A program made the translations under genes and the position numbers. Positions 59,301-64,000 of a stretch of DNA of 64,000 bases are shown here, one piece after another (position 1 is the first letter of the stretch; each line of letters begins with the position of its first letter). The notes below the pieces were generated by a model that did no database searches, was not told the origin of the DNA, and saw nothing but the letters and a program-made list of their open reading frames with translations. The stretch is from Scatophagus argus (Eukaryota; Chordata; Actinopteri; Scatophagidae): contig NC_058506.1 of the NCBI RefSeq assembly GCF_020382885.2, forward strand, positions 16,594,318-16,658,317, given 5' to 3'.

Positions 59301-62300
59301 TTTACTGGCCACAGTTTTCCAAAGTGTTCCAGAGTCCATGTAGTAAAATCTTTTATACGGTCTGGCCCCATCGTTACTCATGTATGACTGAGCTTTTCGT
59401 GGACCATCACCTGTGTATCTGAGTACTGTTCCCAACAGGTGTTTGTTTAACATTCCACAGCTTTCCCGGTCTTGTGTTGCCCCCGTCCCAGCAAATCCAC
59501 AATAAGCACATATAAAACATTTAATATGTTGTCACTGCAAATCACCACATTCTGTTTTGTTTATGTTTTACACAGTGTAACAGCTTTTTTGGAACTGGGA
59601 CTGTAAAACATGCACTGTACTGTCCTGTCGCTTAGAGAGGAATTTATCTTGTATCATATGCTTAAGTGTCAGACAAATATTGTCTTGGCCACTCTTGAAC
59701 ATACAGTGTTTTGATATGCATTTAACTGCTTTGTCTTATATTTGTTGCTGCCTGGCCTTAATCTCCCATCAAGCATTTACTTGTATTGTGTCTTGATTTA
59801 TCCTGTCCGTATCTCACAATCAACCTAGACTTATTAATTTTGAAAAGTCACAAAAAAAAGTCCCTCTAATGATATAAATCAATAATCATCATCAGCATCA
59901 TCATCTTGTACCAAGGTGAACAACGGACCTCAATCCATCGCTGGTTCTATCAGAAAGACCATTCAAGTTCACAACACATTCAAAATTAATATCCATTTCC
60001 TCTTTCATGGGTGTAACTTTCATTTATTTTGTATAACCCAGTGTTAGCAGGGGTAGAATAAAGGGTTGCCTCTACATGAGTGTGTTAATGGGGTATAGCC
60101 AACACAACTCTCCACAATATGTACTGGAACTGATTGACAGAAAAACTTTATTGTTAGATATTTGTCTGTGAAGTTTCTCAGTCATCCAGCTGATGAAATA
60201 CTTTTTAGGGAATTGCCTCTAATTCTATATTATGAACTATAGGACTTAAATGCCAATTAGCGAACCTCTATGAAAGTCAATCAATCCAAGTCCAAGATTG
60301 AACCAGAGCTTATGCATTTGCTCATGAAGCTACAACAAAAGAAGGTGTGCGGTGTAGATTTCAGGGGATTGCAGCCAACCAACGGCGACCGGATGCACAT
60401 ACTCACGTAGTTCAAAAAAGTTGCCACACGATTTCCAGTGCCTAATCTTTTGAAAGCATCAGGCTCATCTTTCTACAAAGATAAAATTCAAGAATGAAAA
60501 TACACGGTGAAAACGTCGCTCACTCACACGTACTTACGTAGTTTAGGAATGTAGCAAGTCTATTTCCATCGGCCTTGAGGTTGCTGTCAAAAGGGCGCTG
60601 CAACAGATGTTTAAAACGTTTAACCCGTTACTAAAAAGACTCACACTCTGAGTCCGCCAGAAAAGGCACCAACTACGCTCACATCAAATAAAATCTGTCC
60701 TATTATCTGTCAAACTGTACTGAATAACAAGTGAATTACTTTTGTCATCTAAGCTGAAAATAACAGCTTTACCTTAGATGCCTAAAAGCACCAGAAGCAC
60801 ATATGAATGTAAAGATAACATGGAGTGCTTATTTAAACAGAAAGAAAGAATCATCAAGACAGTTATTTCTTTTACTGGTGTCCACAAAAGACAAGGACCG
60901 TGAATCATTTCCATTATTTTGCACATTCTTAACATTTTTTAACAATGACCCTTTATATCATATTTATAATAAATCCTTCTGCAGGAAAACTTCAGCAGCA
61001 CATGCATTGCACAGTACATGCAGCTGCAGATCAAGTGAGCTTCACAGTAGGTTGCCAGATTTAACACACAGAGGGTCCCTCTGCTCATGCTACAGTTGAA
61101 AGCCAGCAATAATCACTTCAGGAGGAGAAGTGTCCACGACGAGCTCACCCCTTATAGTTTAAAAGATGTTCATAAGGAGAAAGCAGAGGAAGGATTTAAG
61201 ATAACACTTAATTCAAGAGAGGAAGATGAGCATGTAAATAATATCGGGTCTGATATGACCAAAGCATGTTGACATAGAAGTGCGTTAGGGAAGAAATAAA
61301 GATTTGCATGAGAGAATTTGCAAGAAAGCAGTTTGAGAATATTTCAGGATCAAAACATAATCACAGGTAAGACCTACCTATAATCACTTCCTCTGTGTAT
61401 AATATTTGTGAAACAGGGAATGCAATGCAAAGTTTTAGGGAAAGGGACAGATCACCTTTCGAAACTGCTTTCATATGCCAATATCTGTTTATACCAGTTT
61501 TTATCTTCCGTTCCCTGGCCCCCTATCCTTTATGTAGAATGAGACTCTGAGGTGCTTCTGTTCTTTCACAAAATTCATAATTGGATCTGGCTTTTTCATA
61601 TATTTCAGATCCCTGTGCTCTCAGGATACAGAGCTCCCATCTGTCCCCAGAGTTAAAAGGAAGTCAGCAGGCTACAGGGTCTTATCCTATCATGGAATAA
61701 ACTTCCTGCTGATATCTGCCACTTTGACCCTGTTGAGGGCTTTGAATCCAAACTTACAATCCATCATTCCACCTTAACTTTCACTTGGTTGATTATTCTT
61801 TGATTACTTCAGTATGTAAACCTGCTACTATCATATCAGTCTCAGTCTCATTAAATCTATAAACATTTGTACTGTAGTCCATAAAGTACTGCATGGACCA
61901 TATAGTATCACAGTCCTATAGTACCGTTTGTCCTGCTGACAAGAATGCTGTAAACTCTCTGACCTCTCTCTCTCTCTATCTCGAAGCATGTCACTGAAAT
62001 TTTCACTCTTTCGCCAACAAATATATCGAACTCACCCTCGAGAAGTCATAATGTGGCTCGTACTGTCCTCCAACTCCATAGTTTGCAACCTGCTCAGCCG
62101 TTGACAAAGGTGAAAAGAGCAGGACGATTAAAAATTCACTGGCAAACTACAGTTCAGGCATTATAGATGAAGCTTCAAAAGGTTTCCTTCTAAAAAGCTT
62201 TCCATCCTTCAATCCTTTCTCTTATTCTGTCTGTTTGTGGTGTTCTTTTTTACCCATTTTCGTACATAACATAAATGCTGTCTTTACTTTTAATAAAAAT

Positions 62301-63375
62301 AGAAAAATGGGTATCATATTTCTGTGTAACAGGTGACACGATGATACGTAATTCTGTATTATGTTTTATAGTACCTGTAGTAGCTCTGCAGTATCTACTG
62401 TGAGGCCTGTGAGGTCTTCTATTCTCTGATTGACTCTTTCAATGACAGGGTCCTCCTCTCCTTCCAACCATGCACTGAGAAAACAAAAACACATACATGT
62501 ATAAACACAGTGGCTGCAGGAGACACTACTATTACTCTACTACTAACACTACACTACTAATACTTCAAACTGCATTAATTATACATAATTTAAAAAACTG
62601 AGGGCTACCCAAGGAACCTTTAGTTACCTTTTGGACACTCGGTAGTTAGCTGTGGTCAGGACACCGGTTTTAGGGTCACGGACAGTAGCTCTGGCAAGCT
62701 TTAAAAAAACCAAAAAAAAAACAACATATGTCATATGTCATCATAAACATTACACATCAGAATTTATCAACTCTTTCAGTGTTTTAACATGTAAGTATAC
62801 TTAATATAATATTCAATATAATATATGTTAATATTATACTATAAACATTACATACAGAATATTATTATATTTGAGGATTGCAGATGGCCTTTTCCTTAAA
62901 GAACTGCTTTTAAACGTTCAGAAGGTAATACTGATCGGTCTGTAATTTATTTTGAATGTGTTAATCTCATTGATGTTTTTCACATGTGAAGAAGAACTGG
63001 AAATTTCCCTGGTGAAAATACATTTTTAAGCCATTCAACCACCTTGTGTTTGGCCTTTGTTTCAGTGTTTGTAGATGATATGAGAATCTTCAGCAATCAC
63101 TGTTGTAATCTAAGTCCTTTTACACAGATACGTGCCTAGAATGTAGTATGAAAGTGAAACAGTCACATTCTTTTTAATTTATTTATTGCTCATCTCACCC
63201 TGGGTTTAGCCAGCTCCTTAATCTTCTCAATCTCCTCATTTGACAGGAAGTCGAGGTAACGAACAATGCGGGGGCTATCCCACTCATCCTCCTCTCTAAT
63301 GGGCTTCAGCAAGAGACGAGGGTTCATCTTACCATCCTGGTAGCGACAGGACAAACGGCTTCGCCTTGCTTCGTT
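56301..63375 (-). CDS. p4ha2: Prolyl 4-hydroxylase subunit alpha-2, 3' part (5' exons beyond window)
   Basis: Exons high to low: 63375-63199, 62698-62628, 62474-62375, 62089-62036, then either 60597-60538 or 60472-60407, then 58532-58464, 58129-58033, 56371-56301 (TGA at 56303-56301). The product is the 2-oxoglutarate/Fe(II) dioxygenase domain that hydroxylates proline in collagen X-Pro-Gly triplets in the ER lumen, as an alpha2-beta2 tetramer with PDI. Visible catalytic residues: His and Asp of PHYDF (exon 62089-62036), the distal His of TRHAACPVLVG and the following Lys of GNKW (2-oxoglutarate binding). EEDEWDSPRIVRY, VANYGVGGQYEP, the paired alternative exons and the GLTEVD end point to P4HA2 rather than P4HA1. 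There is no KDEL, as expected for alpha subunits. The peptide-binding and N-terminal domains lie upstream of position 64000 on this strand. Confidence 0.93.
59190..59615 (-). mobile_element. DNA transposon relic in p4ha2 intron
   Basis: The plus strand ends ...CAGCTTTTTTGGAACTGGG and contains GCAAATCACCACATTCTGTT, terminal sequence of a common fish DNA transposon. On the minus strand DGARPYKRFYYMDSGTLWKT looks like leftover transposase coding sequence. Class uncertain. Confidence 0.5.
60407..60472 (-). other. p4ha2: p4ha2 alternative exon, KDEPD type
   Basis: 66 nt, phase 0, acceptor TTTGTAG and donor GTGAGT. Begins KDEPDAFKRLGTGNR and ends VATFLNY, aligning with the neighbouring exon. Only 65 nt separate the two, and both splice to MSDVEAGG at 58532. 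Confidence 0.9.
60538..60597 (-). other. p4ha2: p4ha2 alternative exon, RPFDS type
   Basis: 60 nt, phase 0, acceptor TTGCAG and donor GTAAGT. Encodes RPFDSNLKADGNRLATFLNY. It is first in transcript order and matches one of the two mutually exclusive forms known in mammalian P4HA2. Confidence 0.9.
61600..61790 (+). mobile_element. 3' fragment of L2-like LINE in p4ha2 intron
   Basis: From about 61693 the frame reads WNKLPADICHFDPVEGFESK, the C-terminal signature of L2-type LINE polymerases (WN-LP-I, then FKS-L). It is 5'-truncated and antisense to p4ha2. Confidence 0.65.
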
Positions 63376-64000
63376 CTGGAAAAGAATACAAGATAAACAG
63401 GAAAAGAACAAATGTAAAGTTATTATAGTAACATCTGCTTAAAAGTGCACTCGTGCCTTTACATTATGAGCGGCTTAAGTTCAAGGAGCTATAATCTCAC
63501 GTGTTGCTGACAACCCCCTGCAGCTGAAATCTAATTTCACAACATGATAAGTTGCCAATATTTTTCTGTAAAAGCACTTGCACGCACATGCAGCAGCCAT
63601 AGATTTTTTTCCCCAATAACTAGCGCGTAGTGACACCTGTTAAGACAAGATCCTTATGCAAAAGTAATTACTTAACACCCTTGTGCAACCTCATGTAACT
63701 CCTCCCAATGTGTTATAATAACTGAAAAACACCTGCGGGTAACTGAAACTGCATGTGTGCTGTAGAGGTTTCATAAGAAAGATGCATGTAAATTCACAAG
63801 GTGTGATTTTTTTCCCCTCTGCCTATTTTTTATTTGATTTTTTTAACTTAAGCAAAACATTTCCAGAACATGGATGCCTGTTTTGTGTCTGCAGCTATTG
63901 CAAAGTTTTTTGCTTCATGTGTCAGTGTCACTGTATTGCAGCTTCTTGTGCATTGTTCCTTAATATTAAGTACATTCCTTGCTTCACTGTTGGACTTTGT
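63376..64000 (-). other. p4ha2: p4ha2 intron running off the window
   Basis: No further p4ha2 exon is visible between the acceptor at 63376 and the window end. Confidence 0.6.

Overview
The window is nuclear DNA from a teleost fish. Genes are split into many small exons with GT-AG introns. The intergenic and intronic DNA carries typical fish repeats: a tRNA-derived SINE, L2-like LINE debris, Tc1-like and hAT relics, and CA, GATA and GAAT microsatellites. The conserved proteins match vertebrate families. Nothing bacterial, plasmid-like or viral was seen. All exon boundaries below were placed by eye from reading frame, splice sites and family resemblance.

Layout. (1) 1-15.3 kb, + strand: three tandem copies (A, B, C) of a CD2/SLAM-family-like immunoglobulin receptor gene. 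The repeat unit is about 5.5-6.2 kb. Each gene has signal peptide, V-like Ig, C2-like Ig, transmembrane and short cytoplasmic exons, all joined in phase 1. Copy A is open throughout and has two C2 exons. Copies B and C each carry a lesion in the V exon and the same truncated, dead C2 exon. The tails differ: C keeps an ITIM-like tyrosine motif that A and B have lost. (2) 15.3-20.2 kb: no gene found; part of it is probably the jakmip2 3' UTR. (3) 20.27-31.21 kb, - strand: jakmip2 (NECC1), 22 coding exons and about 822 residues, with transposon relics in and upstream of it. A CpG-rich segment near 38.6-39.5 kb is the likely promoter and non-coding first exon. (4) 41.28-48.38 kb, + strand: an SLC6 Na+/Cl- transporter of the GABA/betaine/taurine/creatine group, 14 exons and 603 residues. 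One intron has a GC-AG boundary and a TG-repeat acceptor. (5) 48.4-56.3 kb: gene-poor, with a SINE, a Tc1-like relic and microsatellites. (6) 56.30-63.38 kb, - strand: the 3' part of p4ha2 (collagen prolyl 4-hydroxylase alpha-2), holding the catalytic domain and a tandem pair of alternative exons only 65 nt apart.

The genes do not form a pathway. jakmip2 (coiled-coil Golgi/cytoskeletal protein), the SLC6 transporter and p4ha2 (collagen maturation in the ER) look like ordinary single-copy genes. The active part of the window is the receptor array, which shows tandem duplication, exon duplication, exon truncation and tail-motif turnover.
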